From the NCBI RefSeq assembly GCF_028372415.1, contig NC_092873.1, positions 356,838,128 to 356,902,127 on the forward strand: 64,000 bases of DNA, written 5' to 3'. The stretch comes from Notamacropus eugenii (taxonomy: Eukaryota > Chordata > Mammalia > Diprotodontia > Macropodidae). The notes below the pieces were generated by a model. It saw only the letters and a program-made list of their open reading frames with translations. It did no database searches and was not told the origin of the DNA. Made by a program: the position numbers and the translations under genes. Of this stretch, positions 1-12,014 are shown piece after piece; positions within the stretch are counted from its first letter, which is position 1; each line of letters starts with the position of its first letter.

Positions 1-39
1 TAGACATCGGGGTTTTCAATCAGCCACATAAGCCAAAGT

Positions 40-230
40 ATTCAGCTTCTACAAAAATATTGAAGCTACTGGTCATGCCACTACTCTGCTCAAAATCCAT
101 CTATGTCTCCCTATTACCTGCTTTAACTGAAGTTCAAATCATGTTACTTGACATTTGAGGTCCTCTATAATCCATCTCTATCTTACCTTTCTAGACTTAT
201 GTCATTTTCATTATGTTGAGCAAAACCAAA
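40..230 (+). mobile_element. L2 LINE fragment
   Basis: Pattern of an L2 3' region: ctgctcaaaatcc, then gaggtcctctataatcc and tacctttctagactta. It is old and diverged. The rest of 230-370 shows nothing recognisable. Confidence 0.45.
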
Positions 231-369
231 TTACTAATTTCCCTCCATACATTCCCCATGTCTTATTAGGTCAGTAGAGACAAAGCTATGTTTTTTTCCA
301 GTAGCAATATATGTCTGTGAGAGTTGAACTCTAAGAAAAGCTGAGCTCCACAGAATGTGCTTTTGCTGG

Positions 370-755
370 AGAACACTTTTGAGATTCTGTCAGACAATGA
401 GGAAGTCAAATAAGTGAATACTTAAAGAAATTAATTCAGATTATTCACTGGAAGGGCAAATGTTGAAACTGAAGCTTAAATACTTTGGCTGAATAGTGTG
501 AAGATGGGACTCATTAGAAAGTACCCTGATGCTGGGAAAGATTGTGTGCTTGTCCTTTGTTGCTGAAGAAGATCATGAAAAAATAGTAGATAAAAGGAAA
601 AAGGAATGTCAAAGGATGAGATGGATAGATAGTATCATGGAAATAAGGAACTAGAACTCAGACAGACTTTGAGAGACAGTAGAAGATAAAGGGCCTGGTG
701 TGCTATGATCCATGGAGTCACAAAGAGTCAGATACGACTGAATAACAAATCCACC
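370..755 (+). mobile_element. BovB-like RTE LINE, 3' end
   Basis: The 3' portion resembles the ruminant/squamate BovB consensus as I remember it: gactcattagaaagtaccc, tgatgctgggaaagattg, aaaggatgagatgg and the terminal cacaaagagtcagatacgac. The reading frame is broken and only the end is present. The last ~30 bp are shared with the 3' tails of many SINEs in this window. Confidence 0.7.
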
Positions 756-784
756 TGTTGTTCCTTAGAAGTTATAAGACTGAT

Positions 785-1110
785 CTCCTTCTGTTGAATT
801 TCTGTTCATCCTTCAAAGTCTAACTCAAATGCCTCCTTTTTCAGGAAATCCTCCATGATTTCTCCTTCTTCCATTCAAAATGTCCTCTCCTCTTCCAACT
901 AACAATACATTCTTGGTACCTTTCAAGTTTTTAATGCTATATTATTTTATTTTCTACTCATTGCATTTGTGTCGTATCTAATGGCTTTTAATCTCCTAGA
1001 GAATAAGGACCCTTTCTTTTCCAAACTTTTTATTTTCTATAAATCTTAGCAGAGTGCTCTGCATATAGTCACTATTTAATAATTATTCTTTGAATTGAAA
1101 TTGTTTAATC
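785..1110 (+). mobile_element. L2 LINE 3' end
   Basis: Contains ccttcaaagtctaactcaaa, aaatcctccatgatttctcc, and an end of the form 'gcatatagtcactatttaataa', typical of L2. It may be the same copy as 40-230, split by the RTE insertion at 370-755. Confidence 0.6.
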
Positions 1111-1199
1111 TTAGGGTAAAAACCTTATATTCCAAGCTTACTTATAATAATACTAACTTCAAACTTTGGAATTTATTCAACTGTCTTTATTCATAAATT

Positions 1200-1455
1200 C
1201 TAGCAGCTAAGTGGTAGTAGATAGAGCCCTGGACCTGTAGACAGGAAGATCTGAGTTCAAATCTAGCCTCAAATACTTGCAAGCTGTGTGATCCTGAGTA
1301 AATCACTTAACTGCTACCTACTTCAGTTTTCTCATTCATAAAGTGTGACAATATCAGCACTTACTTCTTAAGGTCATTGTGAATCTCAAATAAGACAATA
1401 TGTGTAGAGCTCTTTGCAAATCTTTTTGCTTATATAAATTTGTTATTCTTGTTTA
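1200..1455 (+). mobile_element. tRNA-headed CORE-SINE (MIR-type tail)
   Basis: Starts gcagctaagtggtagtagat and continues with gatctgagttcaaatctagc and a region like MIR-type 3' ends with agctctttgcaaatc. Diverged, full-length-like. Confidence 0.7.
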
Positions 1456-1879
1456 TAGTAGACAGAGTTATTCCTCTTCCTTTTGGCATATTCCCTTCTC
1501 TCCTGAATCTTAATCTCTCTCCTTCTCCCTTTTTATATCCCTCCATGTGGATGCTTTTCTGAAGGGTTTAACTTCTGATTATTCAGACTTCAATTACAGA
1601 TCAAAGGGGCAAGAATAAGAAAAAACTTCCAGGGTCATGAAATCATTCCTGACCATTCCAGGAGTGAATCCACTGCTAGACCAATTAAAACTACCCATGT
1701 AAAATGTAATAATATTTCTTAATCAATTAATACCTTATTCTAAGGGCTTCAAAGCACTTTACTGTCACCATCTAATTACCTTAAAAGAATCACTAAGAAT
1801 GAGGAAGGTGGTGAACTTTAGTCATGGTAGAATTACCTTCTAACAAATGGAGTCACTTGGGCGTATAGAAGCGATGACA

Positions 1880-2060
1880 TAATGATATGTCTATCTAAGC
1901 TGCACCGTGTGGATCGAAAGGCAAGAACCGCTAGCTAGCTGTGTAGGCTTGGACAAATCACAACCTCTCTGGGGCTCAGTTTGTTCACCTTTGTAATCAA
2001 GTTGGGCTAGATTATCTCCAACATCCCTTCCAACTCTAAAATCCTATGTTGTGGTCTAAA
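1880..2060 (+). mobile_element. MIR-like SINE
   Basis: Contains gctagctgtgtaggcttgga, ggggctcagtttgttcac and cttccaactctaaaatccta in the order seen in MIR elements. 2060-2900 holds no feature I recognise; the short open frames there look random. Confidence 0.6.
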
Positions 2061-2914
2061 ATTCCATCTTCTAAAGTGCCATATTCATTCCAAAGATCAT
2101 TTTGGGAATAGCTTTTGGTCACTGATCTAATTAGACAACAAGCAGGATGACTGATGTTAGTGATATGCTTATAAAAACTTCTTAGCCCTTTCTCACTAGG
2201 TGATTTACATAATGGGCCTCTGAGAAGATGAGACGCTATTTGTCATTTATGTCAATTCTCTTTCTTCTAGGAGACAATTACAACAGGTCAAGTGATAGTT
2301 TCAACCTGTTGAGATCAAAGTGTTTAAAAATAAATAATGTGGCCTTTACCCTTATTTTTTACATGAGTCAGAGGGAACTTTGAAGAAGGTATGCCTTTTC
2401 ATTACATCACCTTACAACATTTAAATCCAGGATGAAACAAACACACATACATACACACAAAAGTTTTGAGGTATCAGAATCCAGGCATCCAAATTTAAAC
2501 TCCAGAAGTTTTATTTGAATTTATTTTTCTCCGTGGATTAGTTGTACTCTAAGTGTATTTTGGAGAAATGGATCTGAGGTGAATGTTAGGTGAATTTGAA
2601 TGTGGTAAGTAAGAAAATAGAGGAACACAACTTAATCCAATTTCTGAGTATGTAAGAAAAGGGATGAAGAGTTTTAGACCCATTCCTACATTATCAATGA
2701 CAGGCTGAATTACAAAAGAGTGAGGAAAAACATGTCCCAAGGGCTCTCCTTTCTGCATAAAGGGCCTGTATACTTACATTTTATAGGCTTCCAAAAGGTT
2801 TCAAGAAAGTTACCTAAAGAGAAATTCAAGTTAGCAAAGGACATTCTGATTCTTAGTCCAGGTTGCATGGTGCAGAGAAGGTGCATTCTTAGCCTTTGGC
2901 CCATGGATCTTCAA

Positions 2915-3100
2915 GGGGTGTGTGGATATATTTTAGAGGTTTCATGAACTTGGAATGGAAAAACTACATATTTGTTTCAATTTAATTAGTTTCATTCATA
3001 ATCCCATGTAATTTATCTGATACATTTGAAAACATTATTCTAAGAAATGGTCTGGAGGCTCTACCAGACAGTCCTAGGAGCTCATGAAATACAAAAGGTA
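2915..3100 (+). repeat. Dispersed repeat of unknown class, copy 1
   Basis: Shares tcatgaacttgga-tggaaaaacta, aaaacattattctaagaaa and a ggctctaccagacag end with stretches at 5300-5485 and 15075-15280. I do not recognise the family with certainty. Confidence 0.5.
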
Positions 3101-3330
3101 AAGAATGCCTGGCTGTAAAGGAAAGAGCTTTATATGTATATTCAGAAGTGCTGGGTTTGAATCCTGTAAAATTAACTTGACCTTGGGTTTAACCTCTCTT
3201 TGTCTTAATCCATTGGAGAAGGAAATGGCAATCCACACCAGTACATTTGCCAAGAGAACTCCATTGACAGTATGGTCTACAGAGTCATGAAGAGTCAGAT
3301 ATGATTGAATGATTGAACAATAACAAAAAA
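3100..3330 (+). mobile_element. SINE with RTE-type tail
   Basis: Diverged tRNA-like head, then ggagaaggaaatggcaatcc, tttgccaagagaac and the RTE-like end agagtcatgaagagtcagat ... gattgaacaataac. Confidence 0.7.
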
Positions 3331-3484
3331 TTAACTTTTATTGAATTTGTATATACTTCTATGTGTACATGTTGTCTCTCTTAATAGAAGTTGAGCTCCT
3401 TCAGGGCTGTGACTTTTTTTTCCTTTTTATTCCCCCTCCTTAGTGTCTAACACAAAATCTGGCACATAATAGTCCTAAAAATCC

Positions 3485-3600
3485 TTGTTGGAGAAGGAAA
3501 TGTCAAGCCACTCCAGTATCTTTGCCAAGAAAAGGAGTTACAAAGAGTCAGACACAACTGCAAATGACTGAACAACAATCTTATTGATTGATTGATTGAA
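3485..3600 (+). mobile_element. SINE tail fragment with (ATTG)n end
   Basis: Only the RTE-like tail is present (ggagaaggaaatgtcaagcc ... gagtcagacacaactgc), followed by a short attg repeat at 3578-3597. 3600-4090 and 4740-5300 show no clear feature. Confidence 0.65.
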
Positions 3601-4499
3601 TTCTGCCTCTTCTGGACATAATCACAGTGGTCATGGTCTCTTCTTTCCTATAGTCTCCTCTAAACAGTAAAGACACAAGAGGAGATGATCTCCAAGTTCC
3701 TTTCAGTTCAGCACTTTATGATCCCAACCCATGCTTGCTCTTAAGAGTAACGTAATTTTGGCTTCCACAGCTATACATAAAATGGTGAAGATAACTTCTA
3801 TTAAATTTTATTTTTTATTATTATGAACTTAAATACACAGAGAAGTTAAGGAACTTGGTCAGTGTCACAGCTTGTAAATAGCTGAGATGAAAGGCAAACC
3901 CTTGGTCACCCGACTCTAAATTTCAAAGTAATCCTAAAAGCAATTTAAAATATTCTAAAAGTAACTTTAAATGTTCTAAAAGTCATTTTACATTTCCTTT
4001 GGATTGACCTTTTATTTCTAGGACTAGAATAGGTTTGATTACCCTACAGTAAGTCTTTTTGCAACTTACATTGGGGAAGTATTCCTCATCACAGGCTTCA
4101 TCTTGTCTGGGAGGTCATAGAATGTCAGTGTCCTTGGGGAAAATCTCTCCAGCTCCCTCATGTTACTGATAAAGGAACAAAAATAAGATCAGACAGGTTA
4201 GGTTAGCTGTCCAGGATTACACAGTAGGCTAACACATAACAGCTCTTTGTTAAATGGCAAAAACAGGGCTTGTACTAAGAGGGAGCTGAACACATTATAG
4301 AAAGAGTACTGGACAGAGAGATGGGGATATGAGTTTGAATTCTGACTGTATCACATAGTTGCCTAGGGTAACAAAGGTTCAATCTAGAGAATAGCCCTGA
4401 GCATTCATAAGAAGATCCATTCTTCATCAGGAAAGAATTCTATATATATGGTAAATGTGGAAGAGATCCTTGAGTGCATTCAGAGGGGGAAGAGAAGGG

Positions 4500-4735
4500 A
4501 ATACGTATTTATTAAACTCCTACTATGTACCAGGCATTGTGCTAAGCTTATTATTATCTCATTTGATTCTTACAGCCACCCTGTGAGGTAGGTACTATTA
4601 TTATCCTCATTTTACAATTTAGGAAATTGAGGCACACAAAGTTTAGGTGACTTGTCTAAGCATCTGAGGCCAGATTTGAAAGCAGGTCTTCCTGACTCCA
4701 GACATAGTGCTCCATCCACTTTGTTACTGGGCTGA
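4500..4735 (-). mobile_element. CORE-SINE, minus orientation
   Basis: Reverse complement of the SINE pattern: attattatcctcattttaca, gaaattgaggcacacaaagt, ggtcttcctgactccagaca, ending tgctccatccactttgttac. A diverged plus-strand SINE piece precedes it at about 4285-4390. Confidence 0.7.
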
Positions 4736-5299
4736 TTTAGGCAGGTGTCTTTCCTTCTTTGGGGCTCTGTGTCTTTTATAAAATGATGGGGGTTTCATCA
4801 GTGGTTTCTCATGCCCATTCTATTTATAAGTGAATGAATCAATGTGTCCTCCTGTTTCATAGTCCAGTGCTCTTTTCCACCACTGTTCATGCCACATCAA
4901 TATACCTGCAGTAGTGGAGATCTGAAGAATTTTCACTGTGAGTAGGAGAAAAGGGAAAGGAAATGACAACACTCTTCTTGGAAGCAGCCAAGATACTGCA
5001 GCTCAGCAGCAGTTTTGAAAGAACTTTACTGAGGTCCATCAGCCTTGAGTTCAGTCTGTTGAAATTTAAATCTCAAAGCTGAGGAGTTTTAAATTCCATA
5101 GTTCTCACATCTACTTATTAATCAATCAACTAAGTAGTCCAGGTGACTGTCACCTGTCATGGGCACTGTGCCAGGGGCACAGGAGTAGGAGATTTTGAAC
5201 TGGGAGGATCTTAGCTCATGTTTCTCATGTTACAGAAAAAAAAAACAAACTCAGAGAGGGAGTGATTTTCTCAAGGTGACACAGGTATAATCTCTTAAT

Positions 5300-5485
5300 C
5301 TGGGAGTCTTTAAAAAACAAATTTACTTTTTAAAAGAAATATTTTGATAACTGTATTTCAGGAGAATTTGTTTCCTTTGTAATCCTGTGTATCTTATTTT
5401 ATATATTGAAAAACATTACTCTGAGAAAGTTCCATAGGCTTCACTAGACCTCCAGAGGGGCTTAGGACACACAAAAGGTTAAGCA
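5300..5485 (+). repeat. Dispersed repeat of unknown class, copy 2
   Basis: Shares gaaaaacattactctgagaa and tccataggcttcactagacc with copies 1 and 3. 5490-6290 contains no recognised feature. Confidence 0.5.
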
Positions 5486-6294
5486 CCCTTTCCCTACCTA
5501 TAAATGGCAATCAAATTAGAATCTTTTGCTGTTTTTGTTTTAAAAATGCCTCTGATTGAATAATTTGATTGGGGAGGATCTCTCCCACCCATTGATGGGA
5601 AGCTTGATTAGGGGAGTTGCTTTGTAGGAGGGTCCCAAGTACCTTGTGTTTTTTTTTCTATTTAGGCTCTGTGTCAGAGGGTGATGCCCTCTGGCTCTAA
5701 AAAATGTATAAATACTCTGAAGGTGAGGTTTTACTTTGGGTCTTACTGACTGGAGTAGTTTCTTTGGCCAGAGAGATTCTGGGAAGCTGCTAAGGAGTCC
5801 CCTTACACCCCCAGGCTAAAACCCAGAAATTGATGCTTCCCTCTGTAGTAACTGTGTATGTATGTAATGGTCAGACATGTGTATGCATGTAATGGTCAGG
5901 CAGTTTGGAAGTGCTGTCTGTTGATTCATTTTTTATTTCTCTGAAATTTTGATTTTCTCTGATAACCTGTGCTTAAACAAAGTGATTGTTAAACCCTTGA
6001 AAGTTGCTTTTCCTTTTATAAAACACATCTAAGAACCTGTGGTAGCAGGTCCTCCCGCATATGTTGGGGTGCTTATTGATACACTACCCCATGGTGATTC
6101 CCTTAGTAAGATTGCAGAGGTTGTAAAAATCCCTGCCTTCAAGGAGACCTCAATCTAGTTGATGAGAAGAGAGTAGCAAATCATGGCAGATCAGAGATGA
6201 GAATGACGTGGTAGAAAACCAGAGTACAAAAGGAGTTCAGAGGAGACTGGAATCAATGAGGGAGGGGTACTGAAAGGTACTTAGGAAGATGGGT

Positions 6295-6385
6295 ACAGTT
6301 AGGTGGTACAGTATACAGAGATTCAGACCTGGAGTCAGGAAGACTCATATTCCTAAGTTCAAATCTGGTCTCAGACACTTCCTAG
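6295..6385 (+). mobile_element. SINE, 5' part (interrupted)
   Basis: Starts gttaggtggtacagtataca, continues tcaggaagactcatattc, and stops at cacttcctag. It resumes at 7135 beyond the LTR. Confidence 0.85.
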
Positions 6386-7134
6386 TGATGAGGGCTGGAA
6401 GATGGGGGAGATGAGACCCCCACAAAGACTGGGGTACCAGGGGCAAATCACCTGGTAGGAATTCGCAGACTCAAGCATTGTTAAGGTCAAGGTAAAGATT
6501 TATTATGCTTTTCAGTGGGCAAGAGTTCTTAGGGAACCTGCAACCTTAGAGGGGTACAGGTAAAGTTTATATAGGACATTCTATGGGAAACATGTTCCAA
6601 ATATGCTAACTAGGTGTTTTGGGGTGGGATTAGGAAGTGATTAAGGAGCGATCAGTTCTTAAAGGAACATGCACTTTTGGTATCTACTGCACAGATATTT
6701 TACCCAGAGTTCATCAGGAAATAACCCAAGATGGGGCTACCTGAAAGTGTGGTTTTAGGCCTGAAATGTCACTAAGTCAACTAGCAGTCAGGACTGACTT
6801 AGAAATAACAGGTTGCTCTCATCAATGTCTTGTTAGACAAGGTAAATGGAAGGGAGTATACATATGTCTAAGTCTAGCATACCTATGATTGGTTAGTGAG
6901 AAATAAATGTTGTTATGACCCAGTGCACAGCTCCTTCAGCCAATACACAGCTGGTTCAGATTAATAAGTTCTATAGGTGCAGCTGGCTGCTGTGTCAGGA
7001 AAGGAGATAACGGTTGTTGCTGGGGCAGGCTGTGTCCTTGGGCTGGGGATAAACTGCCTGGGTTAGTGTTTTGAGGCAGGAGAGAAATGTGATTTTAGAA
7101 CTGGGGCCCAAGCACATGCACCCAAGCACCATCA
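6386..7134 (-). mobile_element. Solo LTR of an ERV1-type endogenous retrovirus
   Basis: A 749-bp segment bounded by tgatg and catca (short inverted ends TG...CA) and flanked by the 4-bp duplication ctag at 6382-6385 and 7135-7138. Removing it and one ctag restores an uninterrupted SINE. The poly(A)-signal side (tttatt near 6500 on the plus strand) points to minus orientation. No internal retroviral genes are seen. A fossil; younger than its host SINE. Confidence 0.85.
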
Positions 7135-7310
7135 CTAGCTCTGTGACCCTGGACAAGTCACTTCACCCTGCTTGCCTCAATTTCCTCATCTGTAAAATGA
7201 ACTGGAGAAGGAAATGGCAAACCATTCCAGTATCTTTTCCAAGAAAGCTTCAAGTGGGGTCAAGGAGAGTTGGACATGACTGAAACAACTGAACAACAAC
7301 ATTAGGAGAA
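7135..7310 (+). mobile_element. SINE, 3' part with RTE-type tail
   Basis: Continues the 6295-6385 copy: ctctgtgaccctggacaagt, tcctcatctgtaaaatgaac, ggaaatggcaaaccattcc, and ends actgaaacaactgaacaaca. Confidence 0.85.
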
Positions 7311-7354
7311 GGTCTCATTTAAGAGTTCTGTACCCTCTTTGCCTATTTGATTTC

Positions 7355-7700
7355 TTACGGAGGCATGGTACAACAGACAGAGCACTGGGTTTAAAGAGAA
7401 CTGGAATCAAATTCTGCCACTGACACACTTATCAGTGTGAACCTGGTCAAATCATTTAACCTCCTGTGCCTCAGTTCTGTCCGCTATATAATGAAGATCA
7501 TAATATCATTTACTTCTCCAGACCTCTGTAAAATTCAAATGAGATGACATATGTAAAGCTGTGGGATCACAGACAGTAGAGAGTCTCTGGGCCTTAGTTT
7601 CTTCATCTTGAAAATGGAAAAATTAATACTACCCACAGTATCTATGTAATAGGCTGTTGTGAGGTTCAAAGGAAAGAATATATAGAAAGAGAGCTGAGTA
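7355..7700 (+). mobile_element. CORE-SINE, MIR-type tail, possibly two overlapping copies
   Basis: gagcactgggtttaaagag, aaatcatttaacctcctgtg and ttcaaatgagatgacatatg, followed by a second similar tail (gggccttagtttcttcatct, gttgtgaggttcaaagga). Confidence 0.65.
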
Positions 7701-7834
7701 TTATTTTTTTTCTTATCATGTGTATAGATAAATGAATTATTTCAAGCCCATGGCAGAATCATGATTCAGCTGATGCAGGAATCAGACTGCCTTCCCAAAT
7801 GTGGAAGTCTTGCAGTAATCAATTTCTGGACCAG

Positions 7835-8032
7835 GAGAATGTTGTACACAGTAACAACAATATTGTACAATGAAGAGCTATCAATAACTTAGCTATTCTC
7901 AGCAATACAATGATCCAAGACAATTCTAAAGGACTCATGATAAAGCATGCTATCTGCCACAATAAGAAGAACTGTTATTATCTGAATATAGCCTGAAGTA
8001 TTCTATTTTTTACTTTCATTTTTTTTTTATTT
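7835..8032 (+). mobile_element. Older L1 copy, 3' UTR, left part
   Basis: Matches the marsupial L1 3' end: tacacagtaacaacaatatt, ctattctcagcaatacaatg, gacaattctaaaggactcat, then a T-rich stretch where the copy is broken by the L1 at 8033-11020. It appears to resume at about 11388. Confidence 0.7.
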
Positions 8033-11020
8033 GAATCTTTATATCTCCAAGGCAATATTCACAGCACCAAGGGCGACCATGATTATGCTGGAGTACTTTT
8101 GAATCTCAAAGTACAACAGACTCTACATATACAAAGCAGAAGAAACAACCCCATCTCAGAAAAAGAAATTGAACAAGCCATCAAAGAACTCCCTAGGAAA
8201 AAATCTCCAGGGCCAGATGGATTCACAAGTGAATTCTATCAAACATTTAAAGAACACTTAATTCCAATACTATATAGACTATTTTTGAAAACTGGGGAAG
8301 AAGGAGTCCTCCCAAATTCTTTCTATGATACAAATATGGTTTTGATACCCAAACCAGGAAGAGACAAAACAGAAAAAGAAAATTATAGACCAATTTCCCT
8401 AATGAATATAGATGCAAAAATTTTAAATAAGATTTTAACAAAACAAATACAGCATCTTATCACGAGATTAATACATTATGATCAGGTAGGATTCATACCA
8501 GGAATGCAGGGCTGGTTCAATATTAGGAAAACTATTAGCATTATTGATCACATCAACAACAAAGCTAACAAAAACCACATGATTATCTCAATAGATGCAG
8601 AAAAAGCTTTTGACAAAATACAACACCCATTCCTATTAAAAACACTGGAGAACATAGGAATAAAGGGAACTTTCCATAAAATAATAAGCAGTATCTATCT
8701 AAAACCTTCAGCAAGCATTATATGCAAAGGGGATAAGCTAGATTCATTCTCAATAAGAACAGGGGTGAAACAAGGATATCCATTATCACCAATATTATTC
8801 AATATGGTACTAGAAATGCTAGCTGTAACAATTAGACAAGATAAAGATACTGAAGGAATAATAATAGCCAAAGAAGAAACTAAGTTATCACTCTTTGCAG
8901 ATGATATGATGATTTACTTAGAGAATCCCAGAGATTCAAGTAAAAACTACTTGAAATAATTAACAACTGTGGCAAAGTTGCAGGTTACAAAATAAATCCA
9001 CACAAATCTTCTGCGTTCCTATATATTAGCAACAAAGTCCAACAGCAAGAGATAGAAAGAGAAATCTCATTTAAAGCTAGGGTAGACACTATAAAATACT
9101 TAGGAATTTACCTGCCAAAACAAACCCAGGGATTATATGAACACAATTACAAGACACTTTTTGCACAAATAGTCAGATTTAAGTAAGTGGAAAAACATCA
9201 GTTGCACATGGGTAGACCATGCTAATATAATGACAATTCTGCCTAAATTGATTTGCTTATTTAGTGCCATACCAATTAAACCATCAGATAATTATTTTCT
9301 AGAGCTGGATAAAATAATATCAAAATTCATTTGGAAGAACAAAAGGTCCAGAATACCAAAGGGACTAATGAAAAGAAATGCTTGGGAAGGTGGCCTAGTG
9401 CTACCAGACCTCAAATTGTACTATAAAGCAGCAATTATCAAAACCACTTGGCACTGGCTAAGAAACAGAAAGGTAGACAAATGGAATAGACTTGGCACTC
9501 AAGACACAGTAGGCAAGGAATATAGCAAACTCCTGTTAGATAAACCCAAGGACCCCAGCTTCTGGGATAAGAACTCACTGTTTGACAAAAATTGCTGGGA
9601 AAACTGGATAACAGTGTGGTGGAAATTAGGCATAGACCCATGCCTGACACCGTACACAAGAATAAAGTCCAAATGGGTACATGACTTAGGTATAAAGGTT
9701 GATACCATGAATAAACTGGAGAAGCAAGGAATAGTGTATTTATCAGATTTATGGAGAAGGGAAGAAGTTTTTACTAAAGAAGAGATAGAAAGCATTATGA
9801 AATGCAAGATGGTAATTTTGATTACATTAAACTGAGAAGTTTTTGCACAGCCAAAACCAATGCAATCAAAATTCAGAGGGATGTAGTAAATTGGGAAAGA
9901 ATTTTTATGGCTAAGCTCGGAGATAAAGGCCTCATTTCTAGAATATATAGAGAACTGACTCAAATGTATAACCATGCAAGTCATTCCCCAATTGATAAAT
10001 GGTCAAAGGATATGAACAGGCAATTTTCAGAGGAAGAAATTAAAGATATCTATAGTCATATGAAAAAATGCTCTAAATCACTATTGATTAGAGAGATGCA
10101 AATCAAAACAACTCTAAGGTACCACATCACACCTATAAGATTGGCAAACATGACAGAACAAGAAAATGAAAAATGCTGGAGAGGATGTGGGAGAGTTGGA
10201 ACACTAATTCATTGTTGGTGGAGCTGCGAGCGCATCCAACCATTCTGGAGAGCAATTTGGAACTGTGCCCAAAGGGCTACAAAAATGTGCATACCCTTTG
10301 ACCAAGCAATTCTCTACTAGGACTGTGTCCCCAAGAGATTCCCCAAAATGGGAAAGGGTCCCACATGTACAAAAATATTTATAGCAGCACTCTTTGTAGT
10401 TGCCAAAAACTGGAAGTCAAGGGGATGCTCATCAATTGGGGAATGGCTGAGTAAATTATGGTATATGAATGTAATGGAGTACTATTGTGTCATAAGAAAT
10501 GATGAACAAGAAGACTTCAGAGAGGCCGGGAAGGACTTATATGATCTGATGCTGAGTGAAAGGAGCAGACCCAGGAGAACTTTGTGCACAGCAATGACCA
10601 CAGTGTGCTAGAGTTTTTTCTGGTAGACTTGGAATTTTGTAATAACGCAAGAACTTATTAAAAAAAAAAAATCCCAGTGGTGGTTTTCTAAGGCAAAATG
10701 CCTTCCATACTCAGAGAAAGAAATATGGAAGTCATTTGCAGAATGTAGCAGATCATGTTTGTGTGTGTGTGTGTTTTTGTGTATCATGTTTTGATTTGTT
10801 ATATGATTTCTTCCATTTATTTTAGTTTGACTACATAGCATGACTATAGTGAAAACGTACTCAATAGGAAAGTATATATAGAACCTATACAGAATTGTAT
10901 GCTATCATGGGGAGGGAGGGGGTAGTAGGGGGTAGGAGTGGGGGGAAAAAAATCTTAGTTTAATGGCAGTGATTCTTAAACATTAAAAAATAATAATAAT
11001 AAAATTAAATTTAAAAAAAA
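8033..11020 (+). mobile_element. L1 LINE, 5'-truncated, ORF2 part and 3' end
   Basis: Encodes the second half of L1 ORF2. Frame 8099-8959 holds reverse transcriptase motifs: [44 protein letters not shown] and the catalytic FADD in [12 protein letters not shown]. The thumb region continues at 9230-9835 and the C-terminal Cys/His knuckle (C-x3-C-x7-H-x4-C, in CWRGCGRVGTLIHCWWSC) lies at 9802-10320. It is inactive: a frameshift near 8950, one or more further breaks before 9230, and a frameshift near 9800. The 3' UTR carries G-rich runs (10910-10945) and ends in an A-rich tail near 11020. The start is a 5' truncation. Confidence 0.9.
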
Positions 11021-11387
11021 ACAGAAAGCAGAAGTAAAAGTTATTCAGACACCAGAAAGCCAGACCCTAACACCAGAAAATCACATCCATCATAGTAACC
11101 AAGAAGTCAATACACATTAGCACTGCAAGAGACAAAGCCATTCCCAAGCTTCCCCACCCTGCTTTCTACAAACAAACACTCACAAGGCTAGTTGTGCCTG
11201 CCTGAGTACTCTCTCTCCTTCGCCCTAACTTTTCTCACCAATTTCCTCCCAGTTCTGCTCCACACTTCCTGTTCCACCTGTTTGGTGCAAGCTCCTCCTA
11301 CCACATGTGACTTAGGCTTTCATGTGATTTAAGCAGGTCTTGTGCTCATAATGGGTGGGAAAGAGCTTCCCATTTAAATAACCATTA
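11021..11387. other. Unidentified segment between an L1 tail and an older L1
   Basis: About 370 bp with no coding frame. It lies between the A-rich tail of the 8033-11020 L1 and the point where the older L1 3' UTR seems to resume. It could be a 3'-transduced flank or a separate insertion; I do not recognise it. Confidence 0.4.
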
Positions 11388-11565
11388 TAGTCTTCTTGTA
11401 CAAAATAACTAATATAGAAATATTTTATATATAACCTATATCTGATTGCTTACCATCTCAGGGAGAGGTAAGGAGATGAACAGAGGGAGGGATAGAATTT
11501 GGAATTGTTGTGTCATGTAATTGGGGCAGAAATAAAATATTATATATTTTTTAAAAAATAATTTC
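11388..11565 (+). mobile_element. Older L1 copy, 3' UTR, right part
   Basis: ataactaatatagaaatatt, atataacctatatctgattg and ccatctcagggagaggtaag follow the order of the marsupial L1 3' end and take up where 8032 stops. 11565-12010 shows nothing clear. Confidence 0.6.
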
Positions 11566-12014
11566 TGACATGCAAACCCAAGACTTTCAAAAATTGCTAT
11601 ATTGAATAAAGATTGTTTGTAAGACCTATGGATACATTGTTATAGTCTTTTATTCAAGAGCTATGAAATATTAAGATTCCAGATTAAATATGTATGATTA
11701 AATAGACAAATTTATGGAGAAAAAGTTTATTGTGAATCACTGAGGAGAGAGTTGGATGTGAGGAAGTAGCAAAAAAACAAGCTGAGAGCTAACAAGTCTA
11801 GGAAGTTCCAGCATTAGAACGTATGGCCTAGTAGAAAGATGTGTTTAGAAAACAGGATTTGGCTTTATTTACAGAAGACACAGAAGATGTGAAATAATCC
11901 TACAAGAAAATCCATCTGTTTGAGTCCTCTTTGAAATGTCATTAACATTACATCAAGGACCTGTGGTTATTTCAGTAAGGAAACTCCCTCCATTTAAAAA
12001 AACTGATGCATAGG

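Noticed and set aside
8099-10611. Long open frames that might be host genes
   Set aside because: They are the reverse transcriptase and C-terminal parts of an L1 ORF2 with frameshifts, followed by L1 3' noncoding sequence.
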